Assembly (NCBI RefSeq): GCF_042453785.1
Contig: NC_091668.1
Span: forward strand, 10,064,001-10,128,000
Direction: 5' to 3'
From: Malus domestica
Taxonomy: Eukaryota; Streptophyta; Magnoliopsida; Rosales; Rosaceae
DNA: 64,000 nt
The translations under genes were made by a program, and so were the position numbers. Of the stretch, positions 12,349 to 23,185 are shown in pieces; within the stretch, counting starts at the first letter, position 1, and each line of letters starts with the position of its first letter. A model generated the notes under the pieces. That model was given only the letters and a program-made list of their open reading frames with translations. It searched no databases and had not been told where the DNA came from.

Positions 12349-12900
12349 GGTAAAGGAACAGTACCACTGCTGGATAATTGGAAAGTCCATGTATGTCAAC
12401 CTCTGTGCTTCGTGGCAAGGTAGACTAGCAAACATGCCCAACCTTTACTCACATTCGAGAAAACACTCCCAATAAGATTGCTTGCTCCAAAATCGAAGAG
12501 GCACCGTCCTCCGAATCTAAAGAGCCAGACTCCCAACATGACTACTTTCTTAAAAATCGAAGAGAGGGTAAAGGAACAGTATCATTGCTGGATAATTGGA
12601 AAGTCCCTGTGTGTCAACCTCTGTGCTTCGTGGCAAGGTAGACTAGCAAACATGCCCAACCTTTACTCACATTCGAGAAAACACTCCCAACAAGATTGCT
12701 TGCTCCAAAATCGAAGAGGCACCGCCCTCCGAATCTCGAGAGCCAGACTCCCAACATGATTACTTCCTCAAAAATCGAAGAGACACTGCTCGCCGAATCT
12801 CGAGAGTCAGACCCCCAACATGATTGCTTTCTCAAAAATCGAAGAGGCATCGTTCTCCAAATCTCGAGAGCCAGATACCACAGACCACTTTTTCAAAGTG
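12349..12900. repeat. 217-bp duplication and short-unit repeats in the inverted copy
   Basis: A segment beginning GGTAAAGGAACAGTA at about 12349 recurs at about 12567 (GGATAATTGGAAAGTCC, then CTCACATTCGAGAAAACACT in both). The following 12690-12880 stretch repeats ATCGAAGAGGCACCG / CTCCGAATCTCGAGAGCCAG units, the inverted form of the repeats at 5431-6180. Confidence 0.8.
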
Positions 12901-14270
12901 CTCTGACAGAGTTAAAACATGTGAAACTGGCAGCTCCCACTACCGTGCTATGACCAAGCAGGGTAAAGGAATAACATTACTACTTGTTGTTAGGGAGACT
13001 CCTATATATGTCGACCTCCATCCCCAACGGACAGGCAGACCTGCAAAAATGCTCAACCCTTCATCATATCTGAGAGGGCACTCCCAACAAAGCCTTTCGA
13101 AATATTCAGCTTTCTTTCCCCCCGATAATACCTCTGCAAACAAGCTATACTAGAGCAAGAATATCTCATATCATCAGGGTTAAAAGCAAGAGTATCCCAT
13201 ATCATGCTTTTTCCCTGTTTTTTCTTTTGGCCTTGTTTTTACCTGCAAGACAAGGAGAAAGAGAGCAATCAGTCAGCACTTGGAATCAAGCTTCCAGCCA
13301 GGAACTGACTGTCTGGAACCCCTTACCTGATTACTTACCTGGCATTGCTCTCGAGTACTCATCTTCAACATCTTATGTTTCCAGGGAAGATTCCGCATCT
13401 GCTTGAGGAACAGATAGGGCAAGTGCGAAGGATACAAGGAAGCATGTGGAGACAAGCGTAACAGCACACGTGCCGATACATCCATTACTCTGTCAAAAGC
13501 AAAAGTATCCCATATCAGCAGGGTGGAACGTACTCTAGATTTGATGGACTTGTTTTGACCCTCAAATTCTTCAGTCGGCCTTATACTCTGGAGGAAACCA
13601 GAAAACCCTCCAGCTCAGTTCAAGAATAAGCCTGTGGAAAGTTACTTCTTCAAAAGCAAAAGTATCTCATATCATCTCTTCTCATTTTTCTTCTCTTTAT
13701 CCTTCATGCTGCTGCAAGATGGGGAGAAGGTGAACAATCAGTCGGAGCTCTGATTGCTTACCTTGTCTGTCACCTCTTTCAGCAGACCCCCTAGCTCGGC
13801 GACTTGGGGGACTCCTACTACATGGTTTGTATCGCGCTTGACCAAGCCTGAAACTACAAGTAAGCTTCAAGTGAAATTGATACATTACCTTGTGCATCTC
13901 CACCAGTTAAAGATACCACCCCTGGATGGAGGAAGAGTACTTCCAGAGAAGATGCCACATCTACCTATGAGACAGATAAGGCAAGTCAAGACGACACCAC
14001 ACTCCGATACTTAGAAGTTTCGTGATTACGAGATCATTCTCCCACAATATTTCCTAATGTCATTTGTACTAAATCATTCACTCGTACTCACTAAAGGAGA
14101 GCTTGAACCTATGTACTTGTGTAAACCCTTCACAATTAATGAGAACTCTTCTATTCCGTGGACGTAGCCAATCTGGGTGAACCACGTACATCTTGTGTTT
14201 GCTTTCCTATCTCTATCCATTTATATACTTATCCACACTAATGACCGGAGCAATCTAGCGAAGATCACAA

Positions 14271-14873
14271 AAAGCGACCGTTTTCGTTACCTATGATCTA
14301 TCTTGCAAGAGAACGGAGAATTAGATGGAGATCTCAACCATAGAATACGAGCTGGATGGAAATAGTGCATCCGGCGTGTTGTGTGACCGTCGTAGGCCAC
14401 TGAAGCTCAAGGGAAAATTTTATAGGACGGCAATAAGGCCAGCGATGTTGTATGGCAGAGAATGTTGGGTGGTGAAGCATCAACACGTACACAAAATGGG
14501 TGTAGCGGAGATGAGGATGCTTCGTGGGATGTGTGGGCACACGAGAAAGGATAAGATTGGGAATGAGGATATCCGAGGTACAGTAGGAGTAGCCGAAATT
14601 GTAGGAAAGATGAGAGAAAATCGGCTCTGGTGATTTGGACATGTGCAAAGAAGGCCGACTGACGCTCCGGTTCGAAGATGTGACTACGGGACAGAGGTTC
14701 AGGGCCGAAGGGGTAGAGGAAGACCTAGGAAAACTTTGGAAGAGACTCTAAGAAAAGACTTAGAGTACTTGGATCTAACGGAGGACATGACACAAAACCG
14801 AGCGCAATGGCGTTCTAGGATTCATATAGCCGACCCCACTTAGTGGGAAAAGGCTTTGTTGTTGTTGTTGTTG
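14271..14873 (+). mobile_element. 3' fragment of the RTE LINE with (GTT)n tail
   Basis: It matches LINE positions 10135 to the end of its ORF but with scattered changes, including a short deletion before GTGCATCCGGCG and a stop TGA near 14632. It continues past the ORF to GTGGGAAAAGGCTTT and (GTTGTT)n at 14857-14873, then meets the second copy of the 17-bp target duplication. Its left joint with the inverted LTR copy shares only CAAA. It is therefore a duplicated 3' end and not a full second insertion. Confidence 0.85.
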
Positions 14874-15089
14874 TTGTTGTTGAAGCTTTGTGAGTGAAGC
14901 ATGTAGGTTGAGATAGTGCTCCCTTAATTTCTCGAGTGAGGAAAACTTCTCGTTTGGAGACTTGAAAAATCCAAGTCACTGAGTAGTCGTGAGACTTCCG
15001 AGTATCAAGATGCAGTAGCATATAGTATGAGTCCCCCAAGTCTCCGGTCGAGGGAGTTGACGAATGAGGCATTTCCTTTCTAAGTGGTA

Positions 15090-15314
15090 GCCCAAAACTC
15101 CTTCTTCATATATATTTGTTATGAAAGTTGTTAGGCCCAAAGAAGTAGAGGCCTAGGCAAAATTTTTTTTTTCTTTCGAATTTTTGAATTTTTGAATTTC
15201 CGAAAGAAAAAAATGTGTATATATATATATATTTTTTTTTAAAGCTTTGTAGGTGAAGCTTTGGTGTTAAAGCTTTGAGGTTGAAGCTTTGTTGGGTACC
15301 ATGAATTGATTTTG
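15090..15314. other. AT-rich spacer before the repeat array
   Basis: No gene is seen. It contains homopolymer runs and a short (TA)n at about 15219-15230, then passes into GAAGCTTTG-type repeats. Confidence 0.4.
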
Positions 15315-16440
15315 CTTCACACTATCTTGATCAAGATAGTGTGAAGTTTTTGTAGGTGAAGCTTTTGTGTTGAAGCTTTGTAGGTGAAGCTTTTGTGGGT
15401 GAAGTTTTTGTAGGTGAAGCTTTTGTGGGTCAAGGTTTTGTAAGTCAAGCTTTTGTGGGTCAAGCTTTTGTGGGTCAAGTTTTTGTGGGTCAAGCTTTTG
15501 TAGATGAAGCTTTTTGTGGGTGAAGTTTTTGTAGGTCAAACTTTTGTGGGTCAAGCTTTTGTAGGTGAAGCTTTTGTGTTGAAGTTTTGTAGGTGAAACT
15601 TTTGTGGGTCAAGCTTTTGTAGGTGAAGCTTTTGTGAGCCAAGCTTTTGTAGGTGAAGCTTTTATGGGCCAAGCTTTTGTAGGTGAAGCTTTTGTGGGTC
15701 AAATTTTTATGGGTCAAGCTTTTGTGATGAAACTTTTGTGGGTCAAGCTTTTGTAGGTCAAGCTTTGTTGGGCACCATGAATTGATTTTGCTTCACACTA
15801 TCTTGATCAAGATAGTGTGAAGCAAAAGTAGGTGAAGTTTTTGTGTTGAAGTTTTGTGGGTCAAGCTTTTGTGGGTCAAGCTTTTGTGCGCCAAACTTTT
15901 GTAGGTGAAGCTTTTGTGGGTCAAGCTTTTATGGGTCAAGCTTTTGTGGGTGAAGCTTTTGTAGGTCAAGCTTTGTTGGGCACCATGAATTGATTTTGCT
16001 TCACACTATCTTGATCAAGATAGTGTGAAGCTTTTGTAGGTGAAGCTTTTGTGTTGAAGTTTTGTAGGTGAAGCTTTTGTGGGTCAAGCTTTTATGGGTC
16101 AAGCTTTTGTAGGTGAAGCTTTTGTGGGTCAATCTTTTATGGGTGAAGCTTTTGTGGGTTAAGCTTTTGTAGGTCAAGCTTTGTTGGGCACCATGAATTG
16201 ATTTTGCTTCACACTATCTTGATCAAGATAGTGTGAAGCTTTTGTAGGTGAAGCTTTGGAGTTGAAGCTTTGTAGGTAAAGCTTTTATGGGTCAAGCTTT
16301 TATGGGTCAAGCTTTGGAGTTGAAGCTTTTGTTTGGTACCATGAATTGATTTTGCTTCACACTATCTTGATCAAGATAGTGTGAAGCTTTTGAGAATTTG
16401 TAGTTGTCCTCCATTAATGAAGCTTTTGTTGGTGAAGCTT
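15240..16440. repeat. Minisatellite of about 15-bp units with periodic 32-bp palindromes
   Basis: Units resemble AAGCTTTTGTGGGTC / AAGCTTTTGTAGGTG and repeat for over 1 kb. Embedded at 15315, 15791, 15999, 16207 and 16355 is a perfect 32-bp palindrome whose left half is CTTCACACTATCTTGA, preceded by CACCATGAATTGATTTTG. Spacing is 476, 208, 208 and 148 bp, so a higher-order unit of about 208 bp exists. Open frames on the minus strand here translate into periodic PQKL/HLQKL peptides and are repeat artefacts. Confidence 0.9.
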
Positions 16441-16584
16441 TGGAGTTGAAGCTTTTGTTTTCCTTTTTTTTTTTGGGAAACTAGAAATTTGAAAATGTGG
16501 GAGAGAAAACATATACAAATTTTGCTTCTACACTGTTGAGCAAGAGATTGTGATGCAAGCCACACCTTGTAGTAGTCGAAAGTT

Positions 16585-17460
16585 TGGATGAACCATATAA
16601 ATTGAATTTGCTTCGAACAGTTTTGAATTTGCTTTGAAGGTTTGAGAATTGTAGTTGCCCTCCATTGATGAAGCTTTTGTTAGCACCATAAATTGGTTTT
16701 GCTTCACACTGTCTTGATCAAGAGTGTATGAAGCTTTTGAGAATTGTGGTTGCCCTCCAATGATGAAGCTCTTGTTGGCACCATAAATTGGTTTTGCTTC
16801 ACACTGTCTTGATCAAGAGTGTGTGAAGCTTTTGAGAATTGTGGTTGCCCTCCATTGATGAAGCTCTTGTTGGCACCATAAATTGGTTTTGCACTGTCTT
16901 GATCAAAAGTGTGTGAAGCTTTTGAGAATTGTGGTTGCCCTCCATTGATGAAGCTCTTGTTGGCACCATAAATTGGTTTTGCTTCACACTGTCTTGATCA
17001 AGAGTGTGTGAAGCTTTTGAGAATTGTGGTTACTCTCCTTTGATGAAGCTCTTGTTGGCACCATAAATTGGTTTTGCTTCACACTGTCTTGATCAAGAGT
17101 GTGTGAAGCTTTTAAGAATTATGGTTGCCCTTCATTGATGAAGCTCTTGTTAGCACAATAAATTGATTTTGCTTCACACTGTCTTGATCAAGAGCATGTG
17201 AAGCTTTTGAGAATTGTGGTTGCCCTCCAATGATGAAACTCTTGTTGGCACCATAAATTGGTTTTGCTTTACATTGTCTTGATCAAGAGTGTGTGAAGCT
17301 TTTGAGAATTGTGGTTGCCCTCTATTGATGAAGATCTTGTTGGCACCATAAATTGGTTTTGCTTCACACTGTCTTGATCAAGAGTGTGTAAGCTTTTAAG
17401 AATTATGGTTACCCTCCATTTTTGAAGCTCTTGTTGGCACCATAAATTGATGAAGCTAAT
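16585..17460. repeat. About 95-bp tandem array, eight to nine units
   Basis: Each unit has GGCACCATAAATTGGTTTTG, then CTTCACACTGTCTTGATCAAG, AGTGTGTGAAGCTTTTGAGA and TTGCCCTCCATTGATGAAGC. GGCACCAT or variants occur at about 16680, 16777, 16872, 16962, 17057, 17152, 17247, 17342 and 17437. The centre is the same palindrome as in the neighbouring array but with mismatches in the right arm. Confidence 0.9.
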
Positions 17461-17925
17461 GTGTTCACCTCTTCCCCCCTCTTTTTTTTTCAGATTTTTT
17501 TTTTAAGAGGAGAGGGGGTGCTGCAAGTTTGAAATTTGAAAACTCCTTAGCTTGTGTGGAAGTTTGAAGACTTTCAATGTGGGGTTTTCTCATGGTTTGA
17601 ATTTTAAATTTCTTTGGCCATGTTGAACCCTATAAGAATGAGAAGTTTCCACTCTTTTCATTGTCTTCATTTGCTCATTTTGTAGTGATTTTTGGAGATA
17701 GAGTGCTCTTATAGTTGAAAGGGATTCCGGAATTGCTTTGCACCATCTTCAGGTTGGTAGTCTTCTCCACTAGATCACATGCTTTCATTCTTGTTGAATT
17801 GTTTGAGTGTTCATGTATTTGGTTGAGAACATAATGAACTGATTGAGCTTTTCTCCACGCCCTAGGAACTTCCTTATGTTTCGATCTTTCATGTGGTGAT
17901 AGAGTTTGTTTTTGTTTGTTGTAGA

Positions 17926-20900
17926 TGTCAGAGTTTGGAAGTCCTAGTGATGGGGGGGCTCCCCTAACTCTAACTCTAAGTTTGAGCTTGCAATGTTGGA
18001 GTCTTGTACAAAAATTCACGATTGGGTGATCTTTGCAATTGCCAAGCCTTAGCCAATATTGGTTCTTCCTCCTTCATGTCAGTGGGTGAGGGGGTTGTTT
18101 GTGACGCCATACCTATATTTCGCTCTGAGTTCACAGCAGACCATTTAGTGCAAAACTTGTTAGATAGTGAAAAGCAGTTTGAGGCCCTAAGGCAATCATG
18201 CAGTATCCCCCATAGTGTAGGAATGTGTTTGGTGCATCATGAAGAATTGTCCTCTGAACCACCCAAGGGTCATGTTATGTTCTATTCTCAGATACTATTG
18301 ATTTTAGGGGTGAAGCTGCCTTTGCACCCTTGGTTGCAACGGATGCTGTCTTTTATTGGATATGTGCCTGGACAACTTTACCCTGGTTTTTGGGATACCT
18401 TGATCGGGTTTTATATTATTTGGATGGAATGTGGGTTAGGTGAGCCTTCTTTTCATCAATGGCGCTACTGCTATAAGATGCGCCCGGTTAAAGCATGCAC
18501 TGGGTATGCCGAGTGTGCATGTCGTAGTGAGACAGAGCGTATTGTCTTTGGTAAGAAAAAGGTGTACTGCACTTGGAAAAACCATTGGTTCTTTCTTTAT
18601 AATGATTGGGAGTATGCTAAAGGTGTCACGCCTGAGCGACGTGTTTCTACTCATTTCCAGACTGTAGGTTGTAATGTATCCATTGTTTGCATTATTTGCT
18701 ATTTGTTGTGATTTTCTCTTGCTTTTAACATTTTTTTCTTCGTGCAGTGACGCGAGGGACCATCAAGCTGTCTGGACGAGAGCTAGCTAACGTAGAAAAG
18801 GTGTTGAGGGTGCCCAAAGAGGATAGACATTTGGGCAAGCTATGACCCTTATTTCGAAAGTACGGTTTCCAGCCCCTAGTGTCGGAGTGCCAGAGACGAG
18901 CAAGTAAGTTGTGTCTTTCATTTCTGTAATATCCCTCGTTTAATTAAGAGTGCAGTGTGATTATAATTGTTTTTATACAAAATTTTAGTCTACTTAGTGT
19001 TTATTTGTTTAATAGCTTTTAATAATATACTTTTTTATTTATGAGATTTCCTATTATTGTTAAAAAAAAAAATTATAATAATAATAAAATAATATTCTAC
19101 AAAAGAAAGGAAAAGACCATCCTTCCATACTCTTCCTTTCAGAGCGATGGAAACAAGGAAGCTGGGAGGAGGTGGCTTCCATATCTTTAGGAAAAAAATC
19201 TTCTATTGCACCAAGGAGTGTGTCATAGAGAGTTGTTCATCTCCTATTGCACCAAGGAGTGTGTTCAGCAGAGGATGAACTGAGAAGAGACACAGAGGTC
19301 TATAAGCAGGAGGTGGATGACCTAGGAAGCTAGTTTTTTTATCAGGACTCTAATAGGAGTGAGTAGGATTAGAGAAACTATAAAAGGGGTTGCAGAGAAG
19401 TGGGAAAGCATCAAAAATCGAAAAAGGGGTAGAGAAATTGAGAGTTAGAGAACGTGATTGTGAAGGAAGGATTCAGAGATTTGAAGGGTAAACTTCTTGT
19501 TCCTTGATTATTTAGATTTTTCGAATTTAATTTCCTTAGTTGAATTGAAACTGCCATGAGATATATTTGGAATTCTTAGTTTTAATTAGGGTTTTCTACT
19601 GTACAATGAACTAATCTGAACTTGAATTAGAGTTGGGTAATTCGGATTGGGTGTGTAGATCAAATTTTTTGATCAAGGGTTTGGTTCAAAAAGTCAATTT
19701 CTTGTTAATGTTGAGTCATGTTATATTTGGGTGTTGTATACATGATTTCTGGATTACTTGGAAATATTTTGAGTTTTATGAATTGGAAGTGTACTGTTAT
19801 GTAAGTTGCAGAAAATTTCTAAGAAAACTCAAGTTTCTAGTGGTCTTATTTTGCTTTTAATTCATAGGTCTTTATGTGCTCCTTTGGAGAAAACTTTTAT
19901 TGTGTTGAAAATATATATGTCCATGATTGTAACCCAATTGTTTTCACTCAGTTCCATTGAGTTTTGGTTAATCAAAACCTTATTTAAACTTGGGTCGCGA
20001 GCTGCCAAACAGCAGCAGAAAACTGGGTTTCCAGTTTCAAGACTCCATTTTTCTTTTAGCATAACTTCCAATTTAGAGCTCCGTTTTCTACAAACTTTAT
20101 ATGCTTTTAAAGTACATAACACGAACTTCAAAACCCATGTGATATTACACGATTTGGTTTAGTTTTGAAGGTTCGAAAATGAGTCTAAACTTGGTTCAAT
20201 AGTGCTGTTTTTCTGCAGATTCTGTGAAGATACATAGTTCTGTTTTTAGCACACCTAATTTCTTTCCCAGATTCCTTTCTAGTCCTTTTTACTTGATTTG
20301 AGTGATAGTATTTGAGTCTTAAGATTCCAGAATTTATGTACTTTCTTTAGATAATATCAATTTTGTGGTTGAACACTTAGTTTGGTTTCTAATATGTGTT
20401 ACTTGTGTTTATGTTTTTGGTTGTATTTTTGTGTTCCGATTAGGTTCTTCAGAGAAGCAAAATTAATCGAATTCAAGGTAGGGGGTTCTGGGAAACCTTC
20501 TATATATATATGAATTTAATTATTTCTTACTTAAGTACATATACAAGTTTGATATGCATGTTTCTATTGGGTAATTGAGTATAATGAATGTTCGAAATGA
20601 AATTTGGGTCCATGATGTGGGAGTAAAGTGGGATTGTCGGAAAGAATTTCGGGAATCTAAGGTGGTGACTATTAGTTTTGTGTAGTTGAGCCAAACTCTT
20701 AGTAGGTACCAGGTCTCAGGCGAGCCCACAGTGCACAGATTCTTTAAGGGTAATTCGGGACTGGAGACGAAGAGTTTAGGCAAGATGACTAACAAAAAAG
20801 GGAGTTCGGGGATGTTTAGGGATGGGGGTTAGTTCATATATTTAAACACTCGGGATCAAGTGGTATAAGTACGGAATGGGACGTACAAGGTCTGGGTGTT

Positions 20901-22688
20901 TAGTTATGTGGATTAACGGGTATAATTAAGGCATTTGCATTGCATACTTATGCACCATTCTGATTTTGGTTTTAATTATGCTATCTTAATTATACTTTAT
21001 TATTTAGTAATGAAGGTATATGTCCCTACTGAGCGTTTTAAGCTCACCCTAACGAAATTTTGCAGGTACAGAACCAGAAACCTAAAAGTCTACTTGCTGT
21101 CTGTTGTGTAATTATGTAGAAGAAATGAAAAGATGAGCTTGTTGGCTTTTGCTCTCTTGTTTGAATAAGGAACTACTTTTGTGTGAACTTTCAGTAGTTC
21201 ATAAGTTGTAATTTTGGCTGAAACTTTCAATAATGAATCTGTTATTCAGTTAATTTTATTCCAAGTGAGTTATACATGCTTTTATTTCATGTCACATTCT
21301 TAATTATATTAGTTAAACTTATAATTAAGGTGTGATTCACGTTCTGAACCAAGGTTTACGTTAATCCTTGGGTTGGGGCGTGACAATTTCGCCCCCTCTT
21401 TCTTTTACAAAGTTGCATTCCTTACTTTGATTTTTCTTATTCAGTGGAGAAAGTGGGCAAGAAAGGGGAGACTAACGCCAAGAAAGGGAAAACACCCATG
21501 TTAGTTCCTGTAGATGACATTTTGTTTCACAAGGGAGCTCGTAAACACTGAGTGAGGCCAACCCCTAAACCTAAGTCGCAAAATGAGGTCCTCAAGATTG
21601 CTACCTCAAAAAAGGCTGAAGTTGAGGCCATCGAGTGTGCTGCTGCCATAGTTGCAGGGGAGGAGAGACGACTGTTGCCTCCTCTTCTTACCATCAATCC
21701 CATATTTCCTCCAACCATGGAGTTTGCTGACCAAGAAGGTGACCCTAGCTGTAGCCGTAAGAGAAAGTGCAATGAGAGGTTGATAGTATTCATTGGAAGG
21801 ACTTGAAGGTTGCTATATAGCCAAGTAGTTTTAGGTATGTCAATAATTGCCTGGCAGGACGTCGATCCATTGTTGATGACCTTGGCGAACTTCTAGATGA
21901 GAACGAATCAGATCGTGACCGGATAATGAGGCTATCTTTTTATGTAAATGTTACTTTGTCATTTCTCTGCTTTCTCCCCTCTTTTTCCTGGTAGTGACGA
22001 TTATCTTGTCATGTAGGTCATGACCGAGTACGATGATAGATTGCAAGAAGTTGAGCGGTACAAGGCAAAGTTTAAAGAGAATAAGCAGTTTGTGAATGAC
22101 GCCAGAAAAACGAGCAAAGCTTTGGCTGATGTCATCCTCCTTAAGGATGAAAACTTTGAGAGTTTGAAGAGGCGGAATGGAGAGAACGTGAGGCTCAAGA
22201 AACAATTGGAAGCGACTAAGGAACAGTTAGAGACAATCATCCTTGAGGTTTCCAAGGTTAAAGGGGAGTTGGATAGTGCCTTGGTTGAGGTTTCTGGGTT
22301 GAAGAGGAGTATCCCAACTGAGAGGGATGCTGCTGTGCAGGAGTTCTTAGGTTCCCAAGCCTTTCACGATGCTTTTAGACCTCACTGCATCCGAGCGGCT
22401 AATTTTGAGAAAAGGAAATGGATGGCCGTCTTTGAGCGTTACGACAATGAAAGCATTATCCGAAAGTACCGTGATGAGATGGATGAGTACCGACAAAAGG
22501 GTGAAGTCTTCGTCCTCACAGTTGATCCTAGTAGTGATGATGACTCTGATAATGAGGCTAGTATCAATGAGCAGTCTCAGGAGAGTGAGGATGGTCCTGG
22601 AGATGCTGAGGAAGGTGGTGATGGTGATGGGGTTGAAACGCATAGTGATATTGTCAGGGGTTCGGCCTCAGATGAGGATGACTTGTAG
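17926..22688 (+). pseudogene. Antisense multi-exon gene with gypsy-type-transposon domain (PF04195-like), interrupted
   Basis: It lies on the plus strand, antisense to gag-pol. A first exon begins near 17926 (MSEFGSPSDGGAPL) and the main conserved part is about 18080-18660: ADHLVQNLLDSEKQFEALRQ, then LGVKLPLHPWLQRMLSFIGY and VPGQLYPGFWDTLIGFYII, which fit the Pfam family called putative gypsy type transposon. Later exons appear at about 18749-18905 (acceptor CTTCGTGCAG, donor GCAAGTAAGT), 21446-21805 (acceptor TTATTCAG), about 21860-21950 and 22020-22688. The last exon encodes a coiled coil (NVRLKKQLEATKEQLETIIL) and an acidic tail (DPSSDDDSDNEAS). In-frame TGA stops at about 18843 and 21549 sit where CGA would keep the frame, and the N-terminal frames do not join cleanly. 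A solo LTR fills one intron. Known relatives occur as antisense ORFs in Tat-like elements; their function is not established. Confidence 0.65.
18925..21385 (+). mobile_element. Solo LTR (2.46 kb) with TSD ATTTC
   Basis: The ends are TGTAATATCC...GGGCGTGACA and the 5-bp ATTTC precedes (18920-18924) and follows (21386-21390). A TATAAAA box at 19379-19385 fits an LTR promoter, with orientation taken from it. No gag or pol is inside, so a solo LTR left by LTR-LTR recombination is the simplest reading; a non-autonomous element is possible. It sits in an intron of the antisense gene, between donor GTAAGT (about 18905) and acceptor TTATTCAG (about 21445). Confidence 0.82.
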
Positions 22689-22705
22689 TGCCCTCTTTTT
22701 CTGCA

Positions 22706-22865
22706 TGTACTCTGGATGTACGAGTTTGTTGTTTGTGTGGTATGTGCCACGTACTCTGGATGTACTAATTTGTTGTTTGTGTGGCATGTGTCATGTACTC
22801 TGGATGTACTAGTTTGTTGTTTGTGTGGCTTGTGCCATGTACTCTTGATGTACTAGTTTGTTGCT
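22706..22865. repeat. 45-bp tandem repeat downstream of the antisense gene
   Basis: About 3.5 units of TACTCTGGATGTACTAGTTT followed by GTTGTTTGTGTGGCATGTGC. They start just after the TAG stop of the antisense gene, so they would lie in its 3' UTR. Confidence 0.85.
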
Positions 22866-23185
22866 AATTACCAAGTATTTGCACTATCATTGATGAATGT
22901 CTGGCTATGTTTGAGCAAATCCTTTGTTTAGATATAAGCCATAACTTGGATGTACTAGTTCTGTCCAGTACTGTTTGTTTATTTGTATAGTCTTGTTAAC
23001 ATATACTTAGACTTGATTTCCTGTTGGAAGCATTCATGTTGAAGCTTTGAACCCGAGTGTTTCATGCTAGGAATGTAAGAGGATTAGGACCGAGTTGTCT
23101 AAATCACCTCTTTATTGAATTCATGCCAAATAGTTTTCGTTACATAGGATGCCGAACGGCTGAAACTTAACACTTGTACAATGTG

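Larger units (their letters stand above)
10728..14270 (-). mobile_element. Inverted second copy of the Tat element 3' end
   Basis: The reverse complement of this stretch matches 3720-7453 and then 14876-14990: part of the LTR (14270-14035), the sequence next to it, the repeat blocks, and the coiled-coil ORF. Relative to the plus-strand copy it lacks about 270 bp spanning the inner LTR edge, with a joint near 14033 (AGATCATTCT). It contains no LINE at the equivalent site. With 4252-7453 it forms an inverted repeat of about 3 kb whose loop is the LINE. Confidence 0.85.

Noticed and set aside
4190-14990. Reading the plus-strand coiled-coil ORF as gag of a separate plus-strand element
   Set aside because: Both copies adjoin the LTR edge that is the 3' end of the minus-strand element, and the same element has true gag at 27.1-29.1 kb.
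15267-15717. Open frames with a PQKL/HLQKL periodic peptide
   Set aside because: They arise from reading the 15-bp minisatellite; no independent evidence of a protein.
15240-17460. Regularly spaced repeats resembling a CRISPR array
   Set aside because: The genome is a plant, the units are contiguous without unique spacers, and the arrays lie in a retrotransposon 3' region.
18004-18711. A host gene inside the retrotransposon
   Set aside because: Its domain belongs to the gypsy-type transposon family and its position matches antisense ORFs of Tat elements.
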